Positions 10,685-20,560 of a stretch of DNA of 64,000 nucleotides are shown here, in pieces (within the stretch, counting starts at the first letter, position 1; each line of letters opens with the position of its first letter). The stretch lies in the NCBI GenBank assembly GCA_028641055.1, contig CM054057.1, forward strand, positions 578,612,610-578,676,609, given 5' to 3'. This DNA comes from Alopecurus myosuroides (lineage: Eukaryota > Streptophyta > Magnoliopsida > Poales > Poaceae). The position numbers and the translations under genes were made by a program. The notes below the pieces were generated by a model, which was not told the origin of the DNA, did not search any database, and saw nothing but the letters and a program-made list of their open reading frames with translations.

Positions 10685-11136
10685 TGATGGAGGGATGATA
10701 ACCCGGTAGGCTAACGTCAAGGTGTAATTCGGCCCAAAGGGAGCTGCGCAAGACCCGGCTTAAGGAGTTTCTAGAAGGCCCAAGAGTGTAGGCCTTGTAA
10801 CCCGGATTGTGGGTTTCGATAAGGAAACTTAGGGTTTGTAAGCGGTGCCCAGGTAGGACTCCGAGTACGCCTTGGATAGGAGGCCATGGGGGCCGGATAT
10901 TATATAAGCCGGCCCCTAGGGTTAGATTAGACACGAGTTTTGATAGTTATTCGAGTACCCCTAATACCACAGTTGAGATAATAAACCTAGATCGGAGACT
11001 CGGCGACTTGATTGCCGGCTACCAGATCGTTCATCACCATGATTTCCCCTGAGCAAAACCATCTCCCAAACGCCAGAGTCGAATTTCCCCAAGATAAGTT
11101 ACCCCCGGTAACGTCTGCCGTGATTATCCCACGACA
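10685..11136 (+). repeat. 3' LTR of A1 (452 bp)
   Basis: Begins TGATGGAGGGATGATAACCC and ends CCACGACA. It aligns throughout with the A2 LTR at 15246-15707, diverging by roughly a fifth by eye. TATA box TATATAAG is at 10901-10908. Boundaries come from the TG...CA ends, the preceding polypurine tract and the loss of similarity to A2 at the right edge. Confidence 0.85.
10889..10916 (+). promoter_or_regulatory. Inverted repeat flanking the A1 LTR TATA box
   Basis: GGGGCCGG (10889-10896) and CCGGCCCC (10909-10916) are perfect 8-bp inverted arms around a 12-nt spacer holding TATATAA. The A2 LTR keeps the pairing with one compensatory change. See findings. Confidence 0.7.
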
Positions 11137-14100
11137 GAACAGCCGGAGTAGATGTGGATGGCGCATTCTTGGCCTCGGCCTTCCTCTTGGCAGCTTCCTC
11201 CTTCCACCGTGCCATCATGTCGAAGGGCTTGGGGAGTTCAGATGGAACCGGCTTTTCATCAGCATTGTAGGGCGGGGTGATCTTCCTCACATCCAGACGG
11301 TCGGCTATCAAGCTTGCCGAGTGACGCACCTGAGTATGGATGAACTTATAATCCTTGGCAGTGAACCTTGACCTGTCGTTGTTAAACTCGGGGAACCCGC
11401 CCACGAGCGTTGCCCGCTCAAGCTTAGGAAAATAAGCTTTGGCCAAGTCAAGGCCACGGGTTACTCCCACTCGGCAGGTTGAACGTTTCCAGTGCTCGAT
11501 CCAGGCGGGGATAGTTGAGCACGCCTCGAGCATCTTGTCCGCGCTGCCAGGAGTCCCAGGCCACTTCAAAGCCTCTAGGGTCCATTTGGTCCCCACTGAG
11601 AATTGCCGGATCACGGCCTTGATCGTCTTTAGCTTCTCAACATGATCGTCATCCATAGCCTGCTCACCCGGAGCTACAGGATACCAGAAAAATTAAAGCA
11701 ATAAGATCCGGGTTATAAACCTTATAGGAAGATCTGGGTTATAATCAGTAAGTTAGAATTTTTTACCAAGTAAAGAGCGGTAAGTATCGGCAATCTGAGC
11801 TGAAATTTTCTTCAGCACACCCTTAGTGTTTTGGGATCATTTCTTGTACCTTTTCACATCCTTGGCAAGTTCCTCCACCTTAGCTTCCATCTCTTCCCGC
11901 AGCTTGGTCTCGGCCTGGAGGAGCTCGTTGGTTTTTGCCAACACCTCCTCAGACCGAGTCACGTGCGCCTGCAGAAGTAGACAAGGAAAAGTCAGTCGGA
12001 TGCAAGATAAAACTGGGTGTGACAAATTATACAGTTATGAAAGTACCGAGTAAACTTTACATAGTTAACCCGGAACTTGGGGACTAGATGAATATACAAG
12101 CAACATTGATTAAAGTTACCTGGTGCTCAGCTGCTAGGGATTCAAGGATATCCCTTTCAGTGGTCTTCAGAGAGAAGAGCTCAGTTAGCTTCCCTTCAAA
12201 GTCAAGATCATCAAGTTTGGGCCTGGAGGAGCTGGGGTTCTGGTTACCCGAAGGCGGCGTCCTTTCCTGCTTGGGGGAGTTGACCCGGGTTTCCTGGGTG
12301 TTAGGAGTGGGGTCACCCATCCGTGATCCGAGGAACTCGATGTCCTCGTCTCCCGGCAGCGGAAACTCGGCTTCCTGCTCCACCGGGTCTCTCATCAAAT
12401 CTTCTTGTTCGTCTTCTGCGCCGCCAGCTGCGGGCTGCACAACAACCTCCGGCTCTTCCATAGCCGGGTTATCCACATCCATGTCCTCAGGGTCACTAAT
12501 CGTGACTTTGGCCCTGGGAAAGAGAAAGAAACAATCAGTAGATGATGAATGAAAGATATGGAAAAAATTAGTGTATCGAATAGCAAGAAAGGTAAGTTAC
12601 GCGGTGTTCACAACGAAATCTGGTGGGAGATCGTTGCTAGACCCGGAAGAAGCTGATAAAGAGTCGGAAAGTGAGACCCTAAGTTGGCCGGCTAATGGAT
12701 GGTTTGGAGATGGAAATTTCCGAGGAACATAAGATGTATGAGTTTGGGAAGTACCGGCTCAGCGAGCGGGCGATGAAGGGATGCCCGGGTGAAGAGGATC
12801 ATCACCCGGAGAGTTCCGGGTTACCCTACGTTTGGTCGGGGCAGGTTCCTTCAAGTGCGATGAATCGATTAAGCGTTGGTTAAGTTCGCACATGTTAGCG
12901 TACGAGTATGGTTTGGAGGCAATGGAGGAATAAGGCACCTTGAAGAGAACTCCCCGGGTCCTCCTCTTTGCTCCAACCTCCACCTCCGGCTCAGCCTCGC
13001 TTTCGTCCGACTGTGTGTCCTCCTTATCCTCTAGTTCTGGCAAACAAGATGCATTGTCGGAAAAGGGGAAAAAGTTGGTCTAAATAAGTTAATGAAGGAA
13101 GTACATGAGAAAGACTCGGATTTTACCTTCAGCGAAATCAACCGGCTCCTCGTGTTCTTCCGAGTTTTCTAAAGGAGGGGTGACTATCTTCCAGAACGCG
13201 TCGTCTTCCTGTGTAAGTAATATAGGAGCAAGGATTAGTATATGTGCATGAGAAATATCAGTCGGATAAAGAGAGTAAACCGGTTCTTACTGGAGGAGCC
13301 GGGTTAGAGCGGGTGAAGGGGTTAAGCCCGGCTATATTCTTGATAGCGTCAAGTTTCTCGGCTAAGAAGGTCTTCATGAGCTTGTTTATGTCACCAGCCG
13401 GGTAATTTTTCTCCGAGTACCGGAGAGAGTCGGTAAGGTGCCCGGAGTAGTGGCACATGAGTTTCGTCCGGGTGTTGTTAGGTTGAATCCGGTAGCTTAC
13501 CCAAGTTTTAATCAGATTGAGCTCAAGGAGACCTTGGGCCGAGAGTACAGCAAGTTTATGGAGGAGAGGCTGGATAGACTGCCTCGCGGCCTCAGGAGCA
13601 AAGGAGTAAAGATTATCGGACAGATTGAGGGTATCATTTGAGAAACCCGGCAATGGCTTCTCGCCGGGTGAAGAAGTATCTTGGCAGTAAAAGAAAGTTT
13701 TTTGGCAGTGTTTGACGTGGGAATGGAGACTCAGAGTCGGCATGAGGGAGTTTTTCCGCCTCTGGATCGAGACTCCTCCACAAACTAGGAGGACCCCATC
13801 ACCGATGTCTCGGCATGGCTTACATTGGAAGAGTTCGAGAAACAAAGATAGGTTGGGAGGAACACACAGATACGACTCACATAAAACTATGAAATGGGTG
13901 ATATTAAGCATGGAGTTGGGGCCGATGTCGAATACCCGGAGCTTGTAGTGGTCTAGGAGCTCACGGAAGAAAGGGTGACCCGGGGGGCGGAAACCCCGGA
14001 TCACGTGCTCGACAAAGATCACCACCTCATCTAGACCCGGAGCGGGCCGAGTCTCCTCGCCGGGTATCCTCCAGTGGATCTCCTCCCGGGCGGGCAGAAC

Positions 14101-14235
14101 ACCCGACTCAGTAAGCTCGTCAAGCTTAGCCTTTGTTACAGTCGATCTCGCCCAGTTGGCGGAGATCGACTGACTCGGCTTTTGCTTGCCGGCCGGGTGT
14201 TTTCCCTTCAACTTAGCGCTGGCCTTAGGTGCCAT
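11137..14235 (-). pseudogene. Antisense accessory gene of A2, 3' end cut by A1 insertion
   Basis: Coding exons by GT-AG borders matching A1: 13291-14235 (exon reaches 14245), 13127-13208, 12601-13036, 12120-12513, 11767-11968, and 11673 down to 11137. Start MAPKASAKLKGKHPAGK; the PF04195-like domain reads FVEHVIRGFRPPGHPFFRELL and NITHFIVLCESYL; a coiled coil (LLQAETKLREEMEAKVEELAKD) follows; the C-terminal helical part has WIEHWKRSTCRVGVTRGLDLAKAYFPKLE. A TGA at 12759-12761 interrupts the third coding exon where A1 has TGC. The last codons run into the A1 LTR at 11136, placing the insertion in the final exon. Exon 1 is open over its full length. Confidence 0.75.
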
Positions 14236-14245
14236 GTGTGTAGAT

Positions 14246-14562
14246 CTAAAAAAGAGGCAAATGCAAAGTATGAATAACGAGAGACCCGGAAAATACGTCT
14301 ATCCGACTTAATGAGAAGTACTTGTAAAAATTGGCAGATTGGATCTAGTCAAGAACATATAGAGGGGAAAAATGCGATTGCAAATGGTGAAAGTGTGTTG
14401 AAAGGCATACACGCGAATATAACTGAGTGTGAGCCGTGAAAAGTGTGAGATTACGAAAATGTGACAAGCTAATGAGAAATAGCGGAGAGCTAGAGGATGA
14501 AATCAGATCTAATCTATCCGCAAGAAATTGAAACCTAGATCTAAGAGGTTGAAGAAACTTAC
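14246..14562 (-). other. Leader intron of the A2 antisense gene
   Basis: Minus-strand donor GTAAGT (plus 14557-14562) and acceptor CTTTTTTAG (plus 14246 up) lie just upstream of the ATG at 14235. It matches the leader intron of A1 in place and size. Confidence 0.5.
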
Positions 14563-14854
14563 CGGATGGATCGAGAGGTGAAGCGCGGCGGCGGCAGATG
14601 GCTCGACGGTGGCAGCCCCTTGGGATCTCCGGCGGCTTGCTCGAGGACGCTGCGGCGGGGATCGACGGCGGCGTCGCGGGCGCAGGTGGTGGCGACCACG
14701 CGGCGGCGGCGCGATTGCGGTGGTGGCCTTGCGGGCGGCGGTGTGGTGCCGCTGGTGCAGGCCCGAGCTCGGGCTCGCGGGCGCAAGAATGGAGTGGAGA
14801 GGAAAAAGGAAGATGAGAAATGGCTAATGGATCTAGGGTTACCCCTTGGGTGCC

Positions 14855-14862
14855 TATTTGTA
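14855..14862 (-). promoter_or_regulatory. TATA-like box of the A2 antisense gene
   Basis: Minus strand TACAAATA, ~620 bp upstream of the ATG; the A1 counterpart is TATAAATA. The GC-rich leader exon follows (about 14563-14830). Confidence 0.4.
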
Positions 14863-15245
14863 GGTGCGGGGGAAAGTGCCCTAGGTTTAGGCGGCAAGTG
14901 CCAAATTTTCGGAAAAAAAAGTTATTCGGCCCGGATATTTTGGATAAGTAACAAAATACGCGTTGCGAGATATCCGGAAAGAGATTGCGAGCGTGATATT
15001 CGGACTGATTGACAATGGAACGAATCAGGGTCTTGCCGCGTTTTCCTCGGAGTGTTGGCCCGGGAAGAGTGATGTTTGACTCGGGAAAAACCGGGTTATT
15101 ATATGGACCGCCAATGGAGCAAGGCCTAGCTATTATCAAAGCACCCTAACCCGGTATTTTATGAATTTGAGTGTTTATTGTTTTGCAGGGAATAGCGTGC
15201 GCTTCATGGTTGATCCCGAGAATCCCAAGCTATTCTGGGGACTAA

Positions 15246-15707
15246 TGATGGAGGGATGATAACCCGGTAGGCTAACGCCAAGGTGAAACCCGGCCCAAAG
15301 GGATCGCGCAAGACCCGTCTCAAGGAAGAGGAGTTTCTAGAAGGCCCAAGAAGGAGCATAAGCCTTGTAACCCGACCTTTGGGGTTACTATTAGGAAACT
15401 TAGGTTTGTGTGCGGTTTCCGGGTAGGATTCCGAGTGTGCCTTGTATAGGAAGCCAAGGAGCCGGGTAAGATATAAGCCGGCTCCTGGGGTTAGGAAAAG
15501 AGAGCTTCACCAGATATCCGAGTACCCGGTAATACGAAATTTGATAGTAGAAACCCTAGATCGGAGACTCAGTGACATTATTGCCAGAGCTACCAGATCG
15601 ATTGATAGCATGATTTCCTCTGAGCTAAACCCTCTCCCAAACACCAGAGTCGATTTGCCCCAAAGTAAGTTACCCCTGGTAACGTCTGCCGTGATTATCC
15701 TGCGACA
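15246..15707 (+). repeat. 3' LTR of A2 (462 bp)
   Basis: Starts TGATGGAGGGATGATAACCC directly after TTCTGGGGACTAA (polypurine tract) and ends TGCGACA. TATA box GATATAAG is at 15470-15477. It aligns with the A1 LTR; right of 15707 the sequence becomes CACTA transposase. Confidence 0.85.
15457..15486 (+). promoter_or_regulatory. Inverted repeat flanking the A2 LTR TATA box
   Basis: AGGAGCCGG (15457-15465) and CCGGCTCCT (15478-15486) form a perfect 9-bp inverted pair with a 12-nt spacer containing the TATA box. Relative to A1 the third core pair changes from G-C to A-T on both arms. Confidence 0.7.
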
Positions 15708-18700
15708 AGACCTGAGCCACATCATTGGCGAGGACGAATGGTTCGTCATTGTAACCAATATTGTTGAGATCCACTGTTTTCATTCCGTAAAGCGGGTCTA
15801 CCTTTACCCCTTCTCCATTCAGGTTGACCCATTTGCACTTGAACAAAGGGACCTTAAAAGAAGGTCCACAGTCAAGTTCCCATATCTCCTCTATGTAACC
15901 ATAATATGTGTCATTTTTTCCATTCTCGTTTGTTGTATCAAAGCGGACACCACTGTTTTGGTTGGTTCTCTTCTTATCTTGGGCGATCGTGTAAAATGTA
16001 TTCCCATTTATCTCGTACCCTTGAAAACTCCCAATAGTCGAAGATGGTGACCCGACCAACATGTACAACTGAACTTCAACAGTGGTGTCATTTATAAGAT
16101 GTGTTTGCAACCAACTTCCGAAAGTCTCCATGTGTTTGCTTTTAATCCATGAGTCATCCTTCCTCGGGTTTGTGGAGCGTACAATATTCTTGTGTTCCTC
16201 GAGATACGGAGCCACGAAGATGGAATTTGTAGAACTGTGTAGTGTGCTTTAGTGAAAGAATGCCCGTCCCTGGGTATCATTGTTTTCTTTCCCAGCGTTC
16301 CTTTTCCCCTCAGTCTCCCCATGCCGCGATTCAGAACACCAATCGTCTTAAGGTCAGGAATAAAGTCAACACAGAACCCAATGACCTCCTCTGTTCCATA
16401 GCCCTTCGAGATGCTTCCTTCTGGCCTAGCACGGTTATGAACATATTTCTTCAAGACTCCCATGAACCTCTCAAAGGGGAACATATTGTGTAGAAATACC
16501 GGAACGAGAATATGAATCTCTTCACATAGGTGAACCAGGAGATGAGTCATAATGTTGAAGAAGGATGGTGGGAACACCAACTCAAAACTAATAAGACACT
16601 GGACCACATCCCTCTGTAATCTTGCCAGAATTTCTTGATCGATTACCTTCTGAGATATTGCGTTGAGGAATGCACATAGCTTCACAATGGGTACTCGAAC
16701 ATTTTCCGGTAGAAGCCCCCTAAATGCAATCGGAAGCAACTGCGTCATAATCACGTGGTAGTCATGAGACTTCAGGTTTTGGAATTTTTTCTCTGCCATG
16801 TTTATTATCCCCTTTATATTCGACAAGAAGCCAGACGGAACCTTGATACTGTAAATGACTTCAAAAAATATTTCATTCTCTGCTTTAGTAAGAGCGTAGC
16901 TGCTTAAGTAATGGCTCTCTCTATCCGTGTGCTTGTTGCTTGGGTCTTTCATACGTTGTTGGTCCTCCCGTGCTTCTGGCATATCTTTTGACTTCCCATA
17001 CACGCTCAGGAAGCATAGCAGGTTGACGCAGAGATTATTTGTCACGTGCATCACGTTGATTGAAGAGCAGACCTCTAGAACTTTCCAATAGGGTAGCCCC
17101 CAAAATATAGATTTCTTCTTCCACATGGGTGCGCGCTTATCAGGGCCGTTTGGAACAGGTTGGCTGCCACCACTCTTCCCAAAGATTACTTTTAGGTCCT
17201 TGACCATATCGAGTAAATCATTACCACTACGCAGGTCAGGCTTCTTCCGGTTATCTGCCTCACCTCTGAAATGCTTCGATCCTTTCTTTCTTACGGGATG
17301 CTTGATCGGAAGAAATTTACGATGCCCCAGGTATACAATCTTTTTATATTTATCCAAAAAAAACACTGTTAGTCTTATCTAAACAGTGTGTGCATGCATT
17401 GTATCCCTTGTTTGTATGTCCGGAAATGTTACTAAGAGCAGGCCAATCATTGATGGTTATGAAAAGCAACGCCCGTAGGTCAAATGGCTTTTGTTCATTC
17501 TCATCCCACACACGTACACCTGGTTTGCCCCACAATTGTAAGAGTTCTTCCACTAATGGCCTTAGATACACATCAATGTCGTTGCCAGGTTGCCTCGGGC
17601 CTTGGATGAGAACTGGCATCATAATGAACTTGCGCTTCATGCACAACCAAGGAGGAAGGTTGTACATACATAGATTCAAGGGCCAGGTGCTATGACTCGA
17701 GATCTGCTCCCCAAAAGGATTAAAGCCATCTGTACTTAGACCAAACCATAAGTTTCTCGCCTCTCCTCTTAAGTCCGGGAAGTCTCTCTCGATCTTTCTC
17801 CATTGCGATCCATCGGCGGGGTGTCTCAACTTTCCGTCTTTCTTACGGTCTTCTTTGTGCCATCGCAACAACCTAGCATGCTCTTTGTTTCTAAACAGAC
17901 GTTTCAACCGTGGAATTATAGGAGAATACCACATCACCTTTGCAGGAATCCTCTTACGGGGGGCTCGCCGTCAACATCACCAGGGTCATCTGCTATGATC
18001 TTATACCGCAGTGCAGTGCATATCGGACATTCATACAAATTTTCGTACTTCTCACCGTGGTAGAGGATGCAGTCATTAATGCATGCATGTATCTTCTGCA
18101 CATCTAATCCTAGAGGGCAGAGAGCTTTCTTTGCTTCGTACGTACTCTTAGGAAAATCGTTATCCTTTGGAAGCTTCGGCTTCATTAGTTGAAGTTAACT
18201 CTCAAATGCCTTGTCAGCCACACCGTTCTGTGCCTTCCATTTCAGCAGCTCCAGTGTGGTACCGAGCTTTGTGCTACCATCTTCGCAATTTGGGTACAAC
18301 AACTTTTTATGATCCTCTAAGATGTTGTCCAACTTCAATCTCTCCAATTCACTCTCACAGTCTTCCCTTGCATCAGCAATAACTCGGCCAAGATCATCAT
18401 CGGGCTCTTCTAATGCCCGTTCTTGATCACCTACTTCTTCTGCATTGTCTTCCATTGCAGTATCACCATATTCAGGGAACAAAGGATCTTATTCTTCTTC
18501 TTCATTGTCTTCCATCAGAACCCCTCTTTCTCCATGCTTGGTCCAGCAATTATAGCTGGACATGAAACCTCTCTGAAGTAGGTGGCCATGAAGTACTCTC
18601 GAGGAAGAGTGCTCCCTGACGTTCCGACAATCAACACATGAGCAACACATAAAGCCGTTATCTTTGTTCGCCTGAGCTACAGAGAGAAATGCATTCAGGC

Positions 18701-18758
18701 CTGCCATATACTCGGAAGTGCGTCGGTCACCGTACATCCATCACTGCCGTGCATCCAT
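15708..18758 (-). pseudogene. CACTA transposase TNP2-type, degraded
   Basis: It would cut and paste the CACTA element. In order: a transposase-associated domain at 18758-18489 (RRTSEYMAGLNAFLSVA, CVDCRN, WTKHGERG); an acidic linker 18482-18195; the TNP2 (Transposase_21) core from ~18185 to ~16900 (LYHGEKYENLYECPIC, FGLSTDGFNPFGE, WDENEQKPFDLRALLF, GLPYWKVLEV); DUF4218 ~16800-16300 (QLLPIAFRGLLPENVR, MFPFERFMGVLKKYV); DUF4216 16215-15708 (YEINGNTFYTIAQDKK, FKCKWVN). Breaks: TGA at codon 6 after the first Met, a TAA near 18192, and shifts around 18485, 17937 and 17360. The C-terminus is severed by the A2 LTR. Some frame changes could be introns, which I cannot resolve. Confidence 0.82.
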
Positions 18759-19029
18759 CTGCATCGTATAATTAAGTTTATCAAAAAACATTACAATAAC
18801 ATATTCAATAGAGAAATGACCACAGTACATCGACAAATATAACTTTTTTATGTATCAATTACAGATGAAAAAGATAAGTTTGCTAACCTCGGTCGAAGAT
18901 ACCATTTTCTGTGAGCTAATGTGTGGCTCTGGTATTTCGTCGAACACCTCGTGTGCATGGTAAAATAACACACAATAGCACCCACCTCTCTCACTCCTCC
19001 AAGAAAAAAACAGAGGGAAGGGGGGCAGC

Positions 19030-19318
19030 TGGGAGGCAGTATATGTAGGGGGAAGGGGGCATTGGTCCCGGTTTGTTGCATGAACCGGGACCAATGCCCT
19101 TGCGCGTGCCACGTGGCCTGTGGCGAGGCATTGATCCCGGTACATGCCACAAACTGGGACAAATGCCTGCTAACGAACCGGGACCAATGCCCTCAGGCGA
19201 TTTCTGCTGCCTCGGGCACACAAACCGGGACCAATGCATAGCATTTGTCCCGAATTTTGATGCAACCGTAACTAATGCCTTTTCTAGCCCTGGACGAAAG
19301 CTGTTGTTTCCACTAGTG
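19030..19318 (-). repeat. CACTA terminal inverted repeat end and subterminal repeats
   Basis: The outermost bases on the minus strand are CACTAGTGGAAACAAC. Inside them the word CCGGGACCAATGC and its inverse GCATTGGTCCCGG recur at about 19057, 19087, 19130, 19177 and 19217, with variants (ACTGGGACAAATGCC, GCATTTGTCCCG). Such mixed-orientation subterminal motifs are the usual transposase-binding sites of CACTA elements. The small ORFs here are by-products of the repeats. Confidence 0.75.
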
Positions 19319-19524
19319 TCAGTTTAATTTTATGTATCTCCGACCTATAAAAAAATTCACACATGTACATCGCGTACAAAACTCTCACAAGTCTCTGTGG
19401 GTATCGGGCTTATAGATCCACCACACCCCATTTCAGTTATTTGGTCGAGGTGCTGGTATTTTATAACAAAGGCCCTCTACAAAATCCAGTTTGCATCAAG
19501 AAGTCCCTCTCGTTTTGCAGCACG
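19319..19524. other. Unassigned spacer
   Basis: About 200 bp between the CACTA end and the MITE. I see no ORF, repeat or motif that I can name. Confidence 0.3.
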
Positions 19525-19783
19525 TAATCACTCCGTCCACAAATAAGTGTACCTTTAGTTTTGGTCTTGGTCAAACTTTTTAAATTTTGACCGAATTTGT
19601 AGAAAATAATATCAACACATAAGATATAAATCTATATATTTAGATACTATATTTCAAAATGGATCTAATGATAGAAATTTAGTGTCATAAATGTTGTCAC
19701 GTATCCCTATAAAATTGGTCAAACTATGAAATATTTTACTTCCAGAAAAGGAAAAGTACACTTATTTGCGGACGGAGGGAGTA
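19525..19783. mobile_element. Stowaway-type MITE (Tc1/mariner)
   Basis: A non-coding 259-bp unit bounded by TA dinucleotides. The right end inverted reads CTCCCTCCGTCCGCAAATAA and the left end ATCACTCCGTCCACAAATAA, so the ~25-bp terminal inverted repeats differ at only a few bases. The AT-rich interior has no coding capacity. The TA target and the CTCCCTCCGTCC terminus are typical of Stowaway elements in grasses. Transposition would need a mariner transposase in trans. Confidence 0.85.
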
Positions 19784-20008
19784 CCTTACACTTGTTCCGT
19801 TTTGAACCATAGGCCCAATCCGACTCAAAGCCATAGTTGCAAACTTTTAGAGTCGGTTTTTAGGTCCGCCTCACAAAACGGCCCTCATAGGGTATTTAAA
19901 ACCGACACCAATAATATCGGCTCCAAGCCGGGGCACAATACTTCACCGCCTAAAAAACTAAATTCGGTTAATTGTTAAAACCAGGTATCTCGCGATCCAA
20001 TGAAATAT
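19784..20008. other. Unassigned sequence, possibly CACTA subterminal
   Basis: Contains GAGTCGGTTTTTAGG and AAAACCGACACCAATAAT, inverted-looking words reminiscent of CACTA subterminal repeats, next to a second TNP2 fragment. No terminus is visible, so the assignment is weak. Confidence 0.25.
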
Positions 20009-20109
20009 TTGTTGGAGATATGCGCTAGAGAAAATAATATTAAGTTAATATTCTATCTCTAATTTCATTATTAAGTGTATATCATCGTGATATAACCTCT
20101 AGTCCGCTC
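20009..20109 (+). repeat. Possible start of a Ty1/copia LTR
   Basis: TGTTGGAGATATGCGCTAGA at 20009 resembles the opening of BARE/Angela-type grass copia LTRs, and the next ~90 AT-rich bases fit. The similarity stops at the CACTA fragment and no matching end or second copy is identified. Confidence 0.3.
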
Positions 20110-20560
20110 TATGGGGGCAGGTTGTACAACACCACAAAAATCGGCTACATGCTATATGACATGCTCATGTTGCCAAACGGATTAAAGCCATCCGTGGCAA
20201 TGACGAGTCCTATTTCATCTTCCACATGCTCCCGCTTGATCTTGTGCCACTGTACCCCCTCTGATGATTTCTCCGAAAGGAGCATCCGCTGCAGCCTTGG
20301 TTTCAAAGGGAAGTGCCTCCAAACCTTCTCACTATCGATCTTTTCCTATCAACATCTTTCCACCTAGAGGCATTGCATTTTGGGCAGTTGTCATGTTTAC
20401 TATACTCAAACAAGTCACAGTTATTTGGGCAGATTTGTACGAAAACATAACCTAGCCCCAACTTGCAGATTATGCGCAAAGCATCATTCTCGGACTTGGT
20501 AACACCGCTTTGAGGGAACAACAAGGTCAAAATATGGAGTATAGCGTTGAATGCAGCATT
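20110..20560 (-). pseudogene. Fragment of a second CACTA TNP2 transposase
   Basis: The minus strand at 20530-20303 reads CKLGLGYVFVQICPNNCDLF, EYSKHDNCPKCNASRWKD and RKRSIVRRFGG, the zinc-like segment typical of TNP2 transposases. Further left (20280-20150) the expected WHKIKREH..., LVIATDGFNPFGN-type sequence can be traced in broken frames. Both ends are lost and it is not continuous with the 15708-19318 element, which carries its own copy of this region. Confidence 0.65.

Larger units (their letters stand above)
1..11136 (+). mobile_element. Ty3/gypsy Tat-lineage LTR retrotransposon A1, 5' end outside window
   Basis: The order gag, protease, RT, RNase H, second (archaeal-type) RNase H, integrase, antisense gene, polypurine tract and LTR is seen directly. 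The extra RNase H between the Ty3 RNase H and integrase, plus a large antisense ORF before the 3' LTR, are known marks of the plant Tat lineage (RIRE2/Grande/Retand-like elements). The 5' LTR and primer site lie left of the window. The 3' LTR ends at 11136 and is followed without a break by sequence matching A1's own antisense gene near 6490, so A1 is inserted in a sister copy (A2). GAACA (11137-11141) would be the target duplication, its partner lying outside. Frameshifts and stops make it non-autonomous. Confidence 0.88.
11137..15707 (+). mobile_element. Tat-lineage element A2, 3' portion only (interrupted by A1)
   Basis: Only the antisense-gene region, polypurine tract and 3' LTR of A2 lie right of the A1 insertion; gag-pol should lie beyond A1's 5' LTR, outside the window. 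A2 carries the same parts in the same order as A1 6490-11136 but is clearly diverged, so it is a separate older insertion and not a tandem duplication. Its right edge is in the DUF4216 part of a CACTA transposase gene; AGACC at 15708-15712 is the candidate target duplication. Confidence 0.8.
15708..19318 (-). mobile_element. CACTA (En/Spm) DNA transposon, 5' part, interrupted by A2
   Basis: The minus-strand 5' terminus is CACTAGTGG at 19318, a classic CACTA end, followed by subterminal repeats and a TNP2-type transposase gene reading left. A2's LTR interrupts it at 15708. The remaining transposase tail, any TNPA-like gene and the other terminus must lie beyond A1/A2, outside the window. A 3-bp target duplication (possibly TCA, 19319-19321) cannot be tested. 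Stops in the gene show it is inactive. Confidence 0.85.

Noticed and set aside
10685..15707. Reading the two A-type LTRs as the 5' and 3' LTRs of one element
   Set aside because: No primer site or gag follows the LTR at 11136; the interior starts mid-exon of the antisense gene and the LTRs are strongly diverged, so nested insertion fits better.
18848..19239. Minus-strand Gly/Pro-rich ORFs near the CACTA end
   Set aside because: They arise from subterminal repeats; no transposase or host domain.
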